Shown: positions 8,786 through 17,904, counted from the stretch's first letter. The stretch is DNA of 59,819 nucleotides from Porphyromonadaceae bacterium UBA7042 (GCA_002494015.1 DLAR01000094.1:1-59819), one strand, 5' to 3'. Notes: generated by a model not told the origin, from the letters alone. Translations and numbers: made by a program.

Positions 8786-9094
8786 TGAGATATAAATGAT
8801 GTGCAAAATTACTTCAAAATTCTCATATTCAGCCACAATTCAGCGTGAATTAAACATAAAAATATCTTTCAAGGCATAACGCTTGGCAGGCTTGCGCGCC
8901 GTTTGGTGAAAATGATGTGAAAATATTTGGTAATTAGGAAGTTATTTTGTAATTTTGCATCGCTTTTCGGAGCAATCTGCGCTTATCGCAATGCTAACTG
9001 TCAGATAGTCAGCGAGGTGGTAGCGCGTGGATGTGTATAAAATAGATGAAATTATAATCGATTAATAAACCAAAGTTAAACAAAAAGAACTAAG
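8786..9094. promoter_or_regulatory. Divergent intergenic region with rpsL promoter and leader
   Basis: This 309-nt region separates the minus-strand sulfatase gene from rpsL. For the plus strand, TTTG (8926-8929), a 20-nt spacer and TAATTTTG (8950-8957) form a near ideal Bacteroidota promoter, so the str operon mRNA should start near 8964 with a leader of about 130 nt. The leader contains an imperfect hairpin around 8992-9014 (GCTAACT / AGTCAGC). On the minus strand TAATTTTG at 8811-8804 is a likely -7 element for the sulfatase gene, with no good -33 box. Confidence 0.7.
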
Positions 9095-9478
9095 ATGCCT
9101 ACTATTCAGCAATTAGTAAGAAAAGGACGTGTGGCACTGGAGGATAAGAGCAAGTCGCCCGCACTTGATTCATGCCCGCAGCGTCGCGGCGTGTGTGTGC
9201 GTGTCTACACTACTACCCCCAAAAAGCCTAACTCGGCAATGCGTAAAGTCGCTCGTGTTCGCCTGACCAACGGTAAGGAAGTCAACAGCTACATTCCCGG
9301 CGAGGGTCACAACCTTCAGGAACACTCGATCGTGCTTGTTCGCGGCGGCCGTGTCAAGGACCTCCCCGGTGTGCGTTACCACATCGTTCGCGGAACGCTC
9401 GATACAAGCGGTGTCAAGGACCGCACCCAGCGTCGTTCCAAGTACGGTGCAAAGCGTCCCAAGGCAGCTAAGAAGTAA
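9095..9478 (+). CDS. rpsL: 30S ribosomal protein S12
   Basis: S12 (127 aa) sits at the decoding centre of the small subunit and checks codon-anticodon pairing. The KKPNSAMRK loop (Lys43 region) and GGRVKDLPGVRYH are intact and carry the residues of streptomycin-sensitive strains. It is the first gene of the str operon, read from the promoter at 8926-8957 through a ~130-nt leader. There is no Shine-Dalgarno site; the start is preceded by an A-rich stretch, as is usual in this phylum. The next gene, rpsG, begins 171 nt further on. Confidence 0.99.
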   Translation: MPTIQQLVRKGRVALEDKSKSPALDSCPQRRGVCVRVYTTTPKKPNSAMRKVARVRLTNGKEVNSYIPGEGHNLQEHSIVLVRGGRVKDLPGVRYHIVRGTLDTSGVKDRTQRRSKYGAKRPKAAKK

Positions 9479-9649
9479 TTCCCGCTCCTTTTCTGAAACA
9501 ATTAAAATCTAAACAGAGTTATCAACCTCCGTTTTTGATTTGTTGGAAGGCTAAGTCACAGGTTGAGTAAACGGCGCGCCGGAGGGCGGCTGTTGAAGAT
9601 GAAAGATGCAGCAACCAAGCAACCAAAAACAAAACATTTCATTAAACAA
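9479..9649 (+). promoter_or_regulatory. rpsL-rpsG intercistronic region, possible S7 control site
   Basis: A 171-nt gap within the str operon. CAACCT (9523-9528) can pair with AGGTTG (9560-9565), and a GC-rich palindrome CGGCGCGCCG follows near 9571-9580. In E. coli the rpsL-rpsG spacer binds S7 for feedback control; whether this spacer does so is inference only. Confidence 0.3.
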
Positions 9650-10126
9650 ATGAGAAAGGCTAAACCTAAGAAGCGGATCGTTCTGCCTGATCCTGTCTTC
9701 AATGATGTCAGAGTGTCTAAATTTGTCAATCACCTGATGTATGATGGCAAGAAGAACACTTCTTACACAATTTTCTATAGTGCTCTTGACCTCGTCAAGA
9801 ACAAACTGCCCAACGAGGAGAGAACCCCGCTGGAAATCTGGAAAAAAGCCCTTGAAAACATCACTCCCACCGTGGAGGTTAAGTCACGTCGTGTCGGCGG
9901 TGCAACATTCCAAGTGCCTACTGAAATCCGTCCCGACCGCAAGGAATCTATCTCGATGAAAAACCTGATTCTCTACGCCCGTAAGCGCGGCGGCAAGACT
10001 ATGGCTGAGAAGCTCGCTGCCGAAATCGTAGACGCATTCAACGAACAGGGCGGCGCTTACAAGCGCAAGGAAGACATGCACAAGATGGCTGAGGCCAACC
10101 GCGCATTCGCCCACTTCCGTTTCTAA
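9650..10126 (+). CDS. rpsG: 30S ribosomal protein S7
   Basis: S7 (158 aa) is a primary 16S rRNA binder that nucleates the head of the small subunit and lines the E/P sites. The start at MRKAKPKKR gives the usual length and N-terminus for this phylum; an in-frame TTG start 29 codons earlier would add an atypical extension and is rejected. Recognisable segments include DPVFNDVRVSKFVNHLMYDGKK, split across the conserved beta region, and the C-terminal MHKMAEANRAFAHFRF. It is followed by fusA after 37 nt. Confidence 0.99.
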   Translation: MRKAKPKKRIVLPDPVFNDVRVSKFVNHLMYDGKKNTSYTIFYSALDLVKNKLPNEERTPLEIWKKALENITPTVEVKSRRVGGATFQVPTEIRPDRKESISMKNLILYARKRGGKTMAEKLAAEIVDAFNEQGGAYKRKEDMHKMAEANRAFAHFRF

Positions 10127-10163
10127 TCTCTTTCATCGGTAACACATATAGATTCTTACTCTA

Positions 10164-12290
10164 ATGGCAAAATCTGACGAACAGTTAAAATATACCCGTA
10201 ATATCGGTATTATGGCTCACATCGACGCCGGTAAAACCACCACGTCGGAGCGTATTCTTTTCTATACCGGTCTTACCCACAAAATCGGCGAGGTTCATGA
10301 TGGCGCGGCCACTATGGACTGGATGGAGCAGGAGCAGGAACGCGGTATCACAATTACCTCGGCTGCCACTACCACCTTCTGGAACTACGCCGGTGACAAA
10401 TTCAAAATCAACCTTATTGACACCCCCGGACACGTCGACTTCACTGTCGAGGTTGAACGCTCGCTCCGCGTGCTCGACGGCGCCGTGGCGACATTCTGTG
10501 CCGTAGGCGGTGTTGAACCCCAGTCTGAGACCGTTTGGCGTCAGGCCGACAAATACAACGTGCCCCGTATCGGATATGTCAACAAAATGGACCGCTCGGG
10601 TGCCAACTTCTTTGAAGTAGTGCGCCAGCTCAAGGACGTGCTCGGAGCAAATCCCTGCCCCATTCAGATTCCTATCGGTGCCGAAGAAACTTTCAAGGGA
10701 GTCGTTGACCTGATTCTTATGAAAGCCGTATTTTGGCATGACGAGGCTATGGGCGCCGACTACACACTGGAGGAAATCCCCGCCGGACTCGTTGCCGAAG
10801 CCGAAGAATGGCGTGACAAAATGCTTGAGAAAATCGCCGAATTCGACGACGCTCTCATGGAAAAATACTTTGACGACCCCTCCACTATCACCGAGGATGA
10901 AATCCGCCGCGCCCTCCGCGCCGGAACACTGAAGATGGAAATCGTCCCGATGGTGTGTGGCTCGTCGTTCAAGAACAAAGGCGTTCAGCCGCTGCTCGAC
11001 GCAGTCTGCGCCTATCTCCCCAGCCCGACTGACGCAGGTGCCGTTCAGGGCCATGCCGTGGGAAATCCCGACGAAGTCGAGACCCGCGAGCCTTCAAGCG
11101 GCGCCCCCATGTGCGCCCTCGCGTTCAAGATTGCCACCGACCCCTATGTAGGCCGTCTGACCTTCTTCCGCGTTTACTCGGGTGACGTTGTCGCCGGCTC
11201 TTATGTGTTCAACTCGCGTTCAGGCAAGAAAGAACGTGTTTCACGCTTGTTCCAGATGCACTCCAACAAGCAGAACGCAAAAGAAATGATTGGCTGTGGT
11301 GACATCGGTGCCGGTGTAGGTTTCAAAGACATCCGCACAGGCGACACCCTCTGCGCCGAAGACGCTCCCATCGTTCTCGAAGCTATGGAATTCCCCGATC
11401 CCGTTATCGGTATCGCTGTCGAGCCCAAGACACAGAAAGACCTTGACAAACTCGGTGTCGGCCTTCAGAAACTTGCCGAGGAAGACCCCACATTCCGCGT
11501 TGAGACCAACGAGGAAACCGGCCAGACTGTTATCTCCGGTATGGGCGAGCTTCACCTCGACATCATCATCGACCGTCTCCGCCGCGAGTTCAAGGTGGAA
11601 TGTAACCAAGGCCGTCCTCAGGTTACCTACAAGGAAGCTATCACCAAGCCTGTCGAACTCCGCGAAGTGTTCAAGAAACAGACCGGTGGCCGTGGTAAAT
11701 TTGCCGACATCATCGTGCGCGTCGAGCCCGTTGACGAAGGATTCGAAGGCAGCCTCCAGTTTGTTGACGAAGTCAAGGGCGGTAATATCCCCAAGGAATT
11801 CATTCCTTCGATTCAGAAAGGTTTCACTGCCGCAATGAAAAACGGCGTCCTTGCCGGATTCCCCGTGGAACACCTCAAGGTGACCGTAATCGACGGTTCG
11901 TTCCACCCCGTGGACTCCGACCAGCTCTCGTTTGAGCTCTGCGCCATCCAAGCCTTCAAGAAGGCATCGGAAAAAGCAGCTCCCGTGCTCCTTGAACCCA
12001 TCATGAAGATTGAAGTCGTTACCCCCGAAGAATCGATGGGCGACGTCATCGGCGACCTTAACAAGCGCCGTGGTCAGGTTGAAGGCATGGAGACAAGCCG
12101 CTCGGGCGCACGCGTTGTAAAAGCCAAGGCTCCCCTCGCCGAGATGTTTGGTTATGTGACCGCTCTTCGTACAATCACTTCGGGCCGCGCCACCTCGACC
12201 ATGTCATTCTCCCACTATGCCGAGGTCAGCAACTCGATTGCACGCAACGTCCTCACCGAGTGCCAAGGCCGTGTTGACCTTATCAAGTAA
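10164..12290 (+). CDS. fusA: Elongation factor G
   Basis: EF-G (708 aa) is the GTPase that drives tRNA-mRNA translocation. The G domain shows AHIDAGKTTTSE (residues 18-29), DTPGHVDF and NKMDR, all intact. Domains II to V follow, with the family sequences RGQVEGME and a domain IV loop in the usual place. Being within the str operon between rpsG and rpsJ, it is the housekeeping copy; several Bacteroidota also have a second, divergent EF-G elsewhere. Codon use is strongly biased, as expected for a highly expressed gene. Confidence 0.99.
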   Translation: MAKSDEQLKYTRNIGIMAHIDAGKTTTSERILFYTGLTHKIGEVHDGAATMDWMEQEQERGITITSAATTTFWNYAGDKFKINLIDTPGHVDFTVEVERSLRVLDGAVATFCAVGGVEPQSETVWRQADKYNVPRIGYVNKMDRSGANFFEVVRQLKDVLGANPCPIQIPIGAEETFKGVVDLILMKAVFWHDEAMGADYTLEEIPAGLVAEAEEWRDKMLEKIAEFDDALMEKYFDDPSTITEDEIRRALRAGTLKMEIVPMVCGSSFKNKGVQPLLDAVCAYLPSPTDAGAVQGHAVGNPDEVETREPSSGAPMCALAFKIATDPYVGRLTFFRVYSGDVVAGSYVFNSRSGKKERVSRLFQMHSNKQNAKEMIGCGDIGAGVGFKDIRTGDTLCAEDAPIVLEAMEFPDPVIGIAVEPKTQKDLDKLGVGLQKLAEEDPTFRVETNEETGQTVISGMGELHLDIIIDRLRREFKVECNQGRPQVTYKEAITKPVELREVFKKQTGGRGKFADIIVRVEPVDEGFEGSLQFVDEVKGGNIPKEFIPSIQKGFTAAMKNGVLAGFPVEHLKVTVIDGSFHPVDSDQLSFELCAIQAFKKASEKAAPVLLEPIMKIEVVTPEESMGDVIGDLNKRRGQVEGMETSRSGARVVKAKAPLAEMFGYVTALRTITSGRATSTMSFSHYAEVSNSIARNVLTECQGRVDLIK

Positions 12291-12313
12291 CAACAACTTT
12301 CACATTCAACAAT

Positions 12314-12619
12314 ATGGATCAAACAATCAGAATCAAACTTAAATCCTACGATTACAACTTGGTTGACAAGTCGGCCGAGAAGATTGTGAAGACCGTTAAG
12401 GCCACCGGCGCCGTGATTTCGGGTCCCATCCCCCTGCCCACCCATCGCCGCATCTTCACCGTCAACCGCTCGACTTTCGTTAACAAGAAATCGCGCGAGC
12501 AGTTCCAGCTTTCGTCCTACAAGCGCCTCATCGACATCCACAACTCGACAAGCAAGACCGTGGACGCGCTGATGAAACTCGAACTCCCCAGCGGCGTAGA
12601 AGTTGAAATCAAGGTGTAA
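12314..12619 (+). CDS. rpsJ: 30S ribosomal protein S10
   Basis: S10 (101 aa) belongs to the head of the small subunit and, as NusE, also takes part in transcription antitermination. The sequence starts MDQTIRIKLKSYDYN and contains the PLPTHRRIFTVNRSTFVNKK loop region typical of the family. It lies 23 nt after fusA with no terminator between, so the str and S10 operons appear fused here. Confidence 0.99.
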   Translation: MDQTIRIKLKSYDYNLVDKSAEKIVKTVKATGAVISGPIPLPTHRRIFTVNRSTFVNKKSREQFQLSSYKRLIDIHNSTSKTVDALMKLELPSGVEVEIKV

Positions 12620-12680
12620 TCGTCCCCCAGTAGACAAGGATTTTAAAAGAAAGAAAATTAAACATTAAATTCACAGAGAA

Positions 12681-13298
12681 ATGCCAGGATTATTAGGAAA
12701 GAAAATCGGAATGACATCCGTTTTCAGTGCCGACGGCAAAAACGTGCCGTGCACTGTTATCGAAGTTGGTCCCTGTGTAGTTACTCAGATTAAAACCGCT
12801 GAAACTGACGGATACGAAGCAGTTCAGCTCGGCTTCACCGAAAAGAAGGAAAAGCATACCACTGCTCCCATGATGGGTCACTTCAAGAAAGCCGGAGTAG
12901 CTCCCCAGCGCCACTTGGCCGAGTTCAAAGGATTTGAAGGCGAATATAAACTCGGTGACACAATCACCGTTGATTTCTTCTCCGAGAACGATTTCGTCGA
13001 CATTCAGGGTGTGTCAAAAGGTAAAGGCTTCCAAGGCGTTGTCAAGCGTCACGGCTTCGGCGGCGTAGGCCAGAGCACACACGGCCAGCACAACCGCCTC
13101 CGCGCCCCCGGTTCAGTGGGCGCCTGCTCTTACCCCGCAAAGGTGTTCAAGGGCATGCGCATGGCCGGACAGATGGGCAACAAGAACGTGACTGTCCAAA
13201 ACCTTCAGGTGCTGAAAGTCATCGCTGACCACAATCTGTTGTTGATCAAGGGTTCAATCCCCGGAAGTAAAGGTTCAATCGTTTTAATTGAGAAGTAA
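12681..13298 (+). CDS. rplC: 50S ribosomal protein L3
   Basis: L3 (205 aa) is an early assembly protein near the peptidyl transferase centre. The extended loop FGGVGQSTHGQHNRLRAPGS contains the Gln that PrmB methylates in other bacteria, followed by KVFKGMRMAGQMG. The stop codon overlaps the start of rplD by one base (TAATG), implying translational coupling. Spacer from rpsJ is 61 nt, A-rich. Confidence 0.99.
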   Translation: MPGLLGKKIGMTSVFSADGKNVPCTVIEVGPCVVTQIKTAETDGYEAVQLGFTEKKEKHTTAPMMGHFKKAGVAPQRHLAEFKGFEGEYKLGDTITVDFFSENDFVDIQGVSKGKGFQGVVKRHGFGGVGQSTHGQHNRLRAPGSVGACSYPAKVFKGMRMAGQMGNKNVTVQNLQVLKVIADHNLLLIKGSIPGSKGSIVLIEK

Positions 13299-13918
13299 TG
13301 GAACTCGCAATATACAATATCAAAGGAGAAGACACCGGTCGCAAAGCAGAGCTTAACGATCAGGTTTTTGCCATCGATGCAAACGAGCACGCCGTTTATC
13401 TCGATGTGAAGCAGTATCTCGCCAACCAGCGTCAAGGTACTCACAAGTCCAAAGAACGCAGCGAAGTTTCGGGTTCTACCCGCAAGCTCCACAAGCAGAA
13501 AGGCGGCGGCGGCAGCCGTATCGGTGATATTAATTCGCCCGTCCTCGTCGGCGGCGGACGCGTTTTTGGTCCCCGTCCCCGCGACTATCGTTTTAAGTTG
13601 AACAAGAAAGTTAAGTCTCTCGCTCGTCGCAGCGCCTTGACCTACAAAGTACAGGACAACCAGATCCGCGTTGTCGAAGACTTCACATTCGAGGCTCCCA
13701 AAACTAAAGATTTCGTAAATTTTGCTAAAAATCTTCAAGTAGAGGGTAAAAAGGTGCTCGTGGTTTTCGCAGACAAAAATAATAACGTATATTTGTCAGC
13801 TCGAAATGTGCCCGATGCCCGAATCATGACTGCTTCGGACATCAACACCTATGTCTTGATGAATTCAAACGCTGTCATCCTCACCGAGAGCAGCCTTGAA
13901 ATCATCAATAAACTTTAA
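13298..13918 (+). CDS. rplD: 50S ribosomal protein L4
   Basis: L4 (206 aa) binds 23S rRNA domain I and its loop lines the exit tunnel. That loop is seen as STRKLHKQKGGGGSRIGD with a glycine-rich tip, then GGGRVFGPRPRDY. In E. coli L4 represses the S10 operon by a leader upstream of rpsJ; no equivalent leader is evident here because rpsJ follows fusA directly. Starts on the rplC stop codon. Confidence 0.99.
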   Translation: MELAIYNIKGEDTGRKAELNDQVFAIDANEHAVYLDVKQYLANQRQGTHKSKERSEVSGSTRKLHKQKGGGGSRIGDINSPVLVGGGRVFGPRPRDYRFKLNKKVKSLARRSALTYKVQDNQIRVVEDFTFEAPKTKDFVNFAKNLQVEGKKVLVVFADKNNNVYLSARNVPDARIMTASDINTYVLMNSNAVILTESSLEIINKL

Positions 13919-13956
13919 TCACCGGATTCGAGAGAATTTTAATCACAAGCAAGACA

Positions 13957-14247
13957 ATGGAAATCTCAATCACTCCCATCGTTACCGAGAAAGCCACTAA
14001 AATCTCGGAAAAGCTCAACCGCTACACATTCCGTGTTTCTCCCGAGGCCGATAAGAACCAGATCAAGGCTCTTGTCGAGCAACTTTACGGTGTTAAAGTT
14101 GTCCGCGTCAACACCCTTGTTGTCCGCGCCAAGAACAAGTCACGCTGGACCAAGAGCGGCCTCCTCCGCGGCAAAACCGCTACATGGAAAAAGGCCCTCG
14201 TAACTCTGGCCGACGGCGAAACTATTGACTTCTATAGCAATATTTAA
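13957..14247 (+). CDS. rplW: 50S ribosomal protein L23
   Basis: L23 (96 aa) sits at the tunnel exit and docks trigger factor and SRP. The sequence shows ITPIVTEKATKISEKLNRYTF at the start (in two conserved parts) and VRRVNTLVV-like strands in the middle. Spacer 38 nt from rplD and 5 nt to rplB. Confidence 0.99.
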   Translation: MEISITPIVTEKATKISEKLNRYTFRVSPEADKNQIKALVEQLYGVKVVRVNTLVVRAKNKSRWTKSGLLRGKTATWKKALVTLADGETIDFYSNI

Positions 14248-14252
14248 ATAAA

Positions 14253-15080
14253 ATGGCAGTAAGAAAATTCAAGCCCACAACACCGGGGCAAAGACACAAA
14301 ATTATCGGTGTATTCAAAGGTACGATCACTGCTACTACACCGGAAAAATCTCTTACAGTCGGTAAAAAGTCATCAGGAGGACGCAACTCCGAAGGCCATC
14401 TCACCAACCGTTACCTTGGCGGTGGCCACAAGCGCAAATACCGTATCATTGACTTTAAGAGAAACAAAGACGGTGTTCCCGCAGTAGTAAAGTCGATCGA
14501 GTATGATCCCAACCGCTCAGCCCGCATCGCGCTCCTTTACTATGTCGACGGTGCCAAAGCCTATATCATTGCACCCAACGGCTTGCAAGTAGGCGCAACT
14601 GTTGTATCGGGTCCCGACGCAGCTCCCGAGGTAGGCAACGCCCTTCCCATGAGCAAAATCCCCGTCGGCACACTCATCCACAACATCGAGCTGCGTCCCG
14701 GCCAAGGCGCTTTCATGGCCCGCTCGGCTGGCACTTTTGCCCAGTTGACATCCCGTGAAGGCGACTATGTAATTGTCAAATTACCTTCCGGCGAAACCCG
14801 CAAGATCCTTGCAGCATGCAAGGCCACTGTCGGCGTTGTCGGCAACTCTGAGCACTCGCTCGAACGCTCCGGCAAGGCCGGCCGTTCACGCTGGCTCGGT
14901 CGCCGCCCCCGCAACCGTGGCGTTGTCATGAACCCCGTCGATCACCCGATGGGTGGTGGCGAAGGCCGCGCTTCCGGTGGTCATCCCCGTTCTCGCAAGG
15001 GCCTCTATGCTAAGGGTCTCAAGACTCGTGCTCCGAAGAAACAATCTTCTAAGTACATTATCGAAAGAAGGAAAAAGTAA
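14253..15080 (+). CDS. rplB: 50S ribosomal protein L2
   Basis: L2 (275 aa) is needed for subunit association and peptidyl transfer. The C-terminal segment GVVMNPVDHPMGGGEGR holds the conserved His, and the basic tail KKQSSKYIIERRKK is typical. Length matches the family. It is only 5 nt after rplW. Confidence 0.99.
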   Translation: MAVRKFKPTTPGQRHKIIGVFKGTITATTPEKSLTVGKKSSGGRNSEGHLTNRYLGGGHKRKYRIIDFKRNKDGVPAVVKSIEYDPNRSARIALLYYVDGAKAYIIAPNGLQVGATVVSGPDAAPEVGNALPMSKIPVGTLIHNIELRPGQGAFMARSAGTFAQLTSREGDYVIVKLPSGETRKILAACKATVGVVGNSEHSLERSGKAGRSRWLGRRPRNRGVVMNPVDHPMGGGEGRASGGHPRSRKGLYAKGLKTRAPKKQSSKYIIERRKK

Positions 15081-15102
15081 TCTGATTAATTAAGCAACAC
15101 TT

Positions 15103-15372
15103 ATGAGTCGTTCATTAAAAAAAGGCCCGTTTATCAGCGTGAAGCTGGAAAAGAAGGTTGCCGCTATGGAGGAATCAGGCAAGAAGAGCGTCATCAAGAC
15201 TTGGAGCCGCGCTTCAATGATTGCCCCCGAGTTTGTCGGCCACACTTTTGCAGTCCACAACGGTAATAAGTTTATCCCTGTCTATGTTACCGAAAACATG
15301 GTTGGTCACAAGCTTGGCGAGTTCGCTCCCACACGCACCTTCCGTGGTCATGGCGGTAACAAGAAGAAATAA
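15103..15372 (+). CDS. rpsS: 30S ribosomal protein S19
   Basis: S19 (89 aa) forms a heterodimer with S13 in the small-subunit head. The N-terminus MSRSLKKGPFISVKLEKKV and the motif ENMVGHKLGEFAPTRTFRGH are diagnostic. Followed by a 56-nt A-rich spacer before rplV. Confidence 0.99.
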   Translation: MSRSLKKGPFISVKLEKKVAAMEESGKKSVIKTWSRASMIAPEFVGHTFAVHNGNKFIPVYVTENMVGHKLGEFAPTRTFRGHGGNKKK

Positions 15373-15428
15373 TCGGGCCCTGAGATATAACTAATTCATT
15401 TGTAAAAAAAGAAAAGAATTATAATACA

Positions 15429-15842
15429 ATGGGTGTAAGAAAAAGAAATGCAGCCGACATCCGCAAAGCCGAGCAGAAATCAGTCGCCTTTGCCAAGCTG
15501 ACAAATATCCCCACCTCCCCCCGCAAGATGCGCCTTGTCGCTGACATGGTGCGCGGCGTAGAGGTAAACCGTGCCCTCGGCATCCTCAAATTCTCCAACA
15601 AGGAGGCCGCAGCACGTCTTGAAAAGCTCCTCCGCAGCGCCATCGCCAACTGGGAAGCAAAGAACGAACGCAAAGCCGAAGCCAACGAACTGTGCATCAG
15701 CACAATCTACGTTAACTGCGCTCCGATGCTCAAGCGTCTCCGCCCCGCTCCTCAGGGCCGTGGCTACAGAATCCGTAAACGTGCCAATCACGTCACATTG
15801 ATTGTTGACACAATTGATAACAAAAACGCTAAAAAGGCTTAA
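15429..15842 (+). CDS. rplV: 50S ribosomal protein L22
   Basis: L22 (137 aa) reaches into the exit tunnel with a beta hairpin. Visible are LTNIPTSPRKMRLVADMVRG and the hairpin region MLKRLRPAPQGRGYRIRKR, which includes macrolide-contact residues. It has a charged C-terminal tail beyond the 110 residues of E. coli L22, as is usual in Bacteroidota. Gap to rpsC is 2 nt. Confidence 0.98.
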   Translation: MGVRKRNAADIRKAEQKSVAFAKLTNIPTSPRKMRLVADMVRGVEVNRALGILKFSNKEAAARLEKLLRSAIANWEAKNERKAEANELCISTIYVNCAPMLKRLRPAPQGRGYRIRKRANHVTLIVDTIDNKNAKKA

Positions 15843-15844
15843 CT

Positions 15845-16579
15845 ATGGGACAGAAAGTAAATCCGATCAGCAACCGTCTTGGTGTAATCCGCGGCTGGGA
15901 CTCTAACTGGTATGGCGGTAAAAACTACGGCGATACCCTTCTGGAGGATTCCAAACTGCGCAAATATCTCAATGTCCGCCTCGCTAAGTCAAGCGTTTCG
16001 CGCATCGTCATCGAGCGCACCATGAAGCTCATCACCATCACCGTCTGCACCTCGCGTCCCGGTCTCATCATCGGCAAGGGCGGCGCTGAAGTTGACAAGC
16101 TCAAGGAAGAACTCAAGAAAATCACCGACAAAGATGTCCAGATCAACATCTACGAGGTAAAACGTCCCGAACTCGACGCCCAGATTGTGGCAAGCACAAT
16201 CGCCCGCCAGATCGAAGGCAAAATCGCCTACCGCCGTGCCGTCAAGATGGCTGTCGCAGCCACCATGCGCAGCGGTGCCGAAGGTATCAAGGTCCAGGTT
16301 TCAGGCCGTCTTAACGGTGCCGAAATGGCCCGCTCGGAAATGTTCAAGGAAGGACGCACTCCCCTGCACACCCTCCGTGCCGACATCGACTACGCTCTCG
16401 TAGAAGCCCACACCAAGGTCGGTGTAATCGGCGTGAAGGTTTGGATCTGCCGTGGCGAAGTTTACGGCAAGCGCGACCTTGCACCCCAGTTCACCAACAA
16501 CCAGAAAGAAGGTCGCGGTGCTTCTTCCAACGGCGCTCCCCGTCGCGGCGGTTTCCGTAAACCCAAAAACAACCGTTAA
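15845..16579 (+). CDS. rpsC: 30S ribosomal protein S3
   Basis: S3 (244 aa) lines the mRNA entry channel and has helicase-like activity with S4 and S5. The KH domain is marked by RPGLIIGKGGAEVDKL, and the C-terminal domain by SGRLNGAEMARSE and GVIGVKVWICRGEVYG. The last ~25 residues are Arg/Gly/Asn rich. It starts 2 nt after rplV. Confidence 0.99.
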   Translation: MGQKVNPISNRLGVIRGWDSNWYGGKNYGDTLLEDSKLRKYLNVRLAKSSVSRIVIERTMKLITITVCTSRPGLIIGKGGAEVDKLKEELKKITDKDVQINIYEVKRPELDAQIVASTIARQIEGKIAYRRAVKMAVAATMRSGAEGIKVQVSGRLNGAEMARSEMFKEGRTPLHTLRADIDYALVEAHTKVGVIGVKVWICRGEVYGKRDLAPQFTNNQKEGRGASSNGAPRRGGFRKPKNNR

Positions 16580-16603
16580 ACCCTCAATTGATTCAACAAG
16601 ACA

Positions 16604-17035
16604 ATGTTACAACCAAAGAAAACTAAATTCCGCCGCGCGCAAAAGGGCCGCATGAAAGGCATCGCCCAGCGCGGCAACCAGTTGGCCTTCGGTTCGTTTG
16701 GCATAAAGACACTGGAGTCAAAGTGGATTACCGGTCGCCAGATTGAAGCCGCCCGTGTGGCAGTGACCCGCTACATGCAGCGTCAGGGTCAGATTTGGAT
16801 CCGTATATTCCCCGACAAACCCATCACCAAGAAACCTGCCGAAGTCCGAATGGGTAAAGGTAAAGGTGCACCCGAAGGGTTCGTCGCACCTGTCACCCCC
16901 GGCCGTATCCTCATCGAGGTAGAAGGCGTTCCCTTCGAAGTGGCAAAGGAAGCACTGCGCCTCGCAGCACAGAAACTTCCCGTCACCACCAAGTTTATCG
17001 TGCGTCGTGACTATGACCCAACTCAAAATGTGTAA
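16604..17035 (+). CDS. rplP: 50S ribosomal protein L16
   Basis: L16 (143 aa) contacts tRNA in the A site and 5S-23S rRNA junctions. Diagnostic segments: MLQPKKTKFRRAQKGRMKG, RMGKGKGAPEGFVAPV and EVAKEALRLAAQKLP. Directly followed by rpmC after 6 nt. Confidence 0.99.
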   Translation: MLQPKKTKFRRAQKGRMKGIAQRGNQLAFGSFGIKTLESKWITGRQIEAARVAVTRYMQRQGQIWIRIFPDKPITKKPAEVRMGKGKGAPEGFVAPVTPGRILIEVEGVPFEVAKEALRLAAQKLPVTTKFIVRRDYDPTQNV

Positions 17036-17041
17036 CCCGTT

Positions 17042-17239
17042 ATGAAGAAAGAAGAAATCAAAGAACTCAGCTTGCAGGATCTCCGCGACCGTCTGGTAGA
17101 GATGGAAAAAGAATATGCCCAGCTCAAGATAAACCACGAGATTTCCCCGCTGGACAGCCCTGCAAAGATTACACATGCCCGCAAAATGATTGCCCGCGTT
17201 AAGACCGAGTTGCGTCAACGTGAACTTAACACTAAATAA
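17042..17239 (+). CDS. rpmC: 50S ribosomal protein L29
   Basis: L29 (65 aa) is a two-helix protein at the tunnel exit next to L23. The sequence begins MKKEEIKELSLQDLRDRL and ends in a basic helix ARVKTELRQREL. Spacers 6 nt before and 11 nt after. Confidence 0.98.
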   Translation: MKKEEIKELSLQDLRDRLVEMEKEYAQLKINHEISPLDSPAKITHARKMIARVKTELRQRELNTK

Positions 17240-17250
17240 CCCTCACGACA

Positions 17251-17508
17251 ATGGAAAAAAGAAATTTGAGAAAAGAACGCATCGGGGTTGTGTCGAGCAC
17301 AAAGGGTGACAAGACTATCACTGTAACCATCAAGTGGAAAGAGAAGCACCCCATTTACGGCAAATTTGTCAACAAAACTAAGAAATACCACGCCCACGAC
17401 GAAAACAACGAGTGTCAGGTCGGCGACACCGTACGCCTTATGGAGACTCGTCCCTTGAGCAAAACCAAGCGTTGGAGACTGGTAGAAATCATCGAAAAAG
17501 TGAAATAA
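17251..17508 (+). CDS. rpsQ: 30S ribosomal protein S17
   Basis: S17 (85 aa) is an OB-fold primary binder of 16S rRNA. RKERIGVVSSTKGDKTITV and KKYHAHDENNECQVGDTVR are typical family strands. The next gene, rplN, starts 3 nt after the stop. Confidence 0.99.
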   Translation: MEKRNLRKERIGVVSSTKGDKTITVTIKWKEKHPIYGKFVNKTKKYHAHDENNECQVGDTVRLMETRPLSKTKRWRLVEIIEKVK

Positions 17509-17511
17509 ACT

Positions 17512-17880
17512 ATGATACAGACTGAAAGCCGTTTAACCGTAGCCGATAACAGCGGGGCCAAAGAAGCCCTCTGTATTCACGTCCTGGGAGGTACCGGACG
17601 TCGCTATGCATCGGTGGGTGACATCATCGTTGTCTCTGTAAAGAGCGTCATTCCATCCTCCGATGTCAAGAAAGGAACCGTGTCCAAGGCTGTAGTGGTC
17701 CGCACCAAAAAGGAAATCCGCCGTCCCGACGGAAGCTACATCCGTTTTGACGACAACGCATGTGTGTTGCTCAACAACGCCGGCGAACTCCGCGGAACCC
17801 GTATCTTCGGCCCCGTGGCCCGCGAGCTGCGCGCCGCCAACATGATGAAGATTGTCTCACTTGCCCCCGAAGTCCTCTAA
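17512..17880 (+). CDS. rplN: 50S ribosomal protein L14
   Basis: L14 (122 aa, the normal length) lies at the subunit interface. MIQTESRLTVADNSGAKEAL and the C-terminal RIFGPVARELR are diagnostic. It heads what is the spc operon in E. coli, but here only 3 nt separate it from rpsQ, so no new promoter fits. Confidence 0.99.
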   Translation: MIQTESRLTVADNSGAKEALCIHVLGGTGRRYASVGDIIVVSVKSVIPSSDVKKGTVSKAVVVRTKKEIRRPDGSYIRFDDNACVLLNNAGELRGTRIFGPVARELRAANMMKIVSLAPEVL

Positions 17881-17904
17881 CCCCCCAAGAAACATTTAAA
17901 AGTA

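Noticed and set aside
9563..9649. N-terminal extension of S7 from a TTG start
   Set aside because: Would add 29 atypical residues; standard start at 9650 gives the family length.
10185..11054. 289-codon open frame on the minus strand
   Set aside because: Antisense to fusA; a shadow frame of a highly biased gene.
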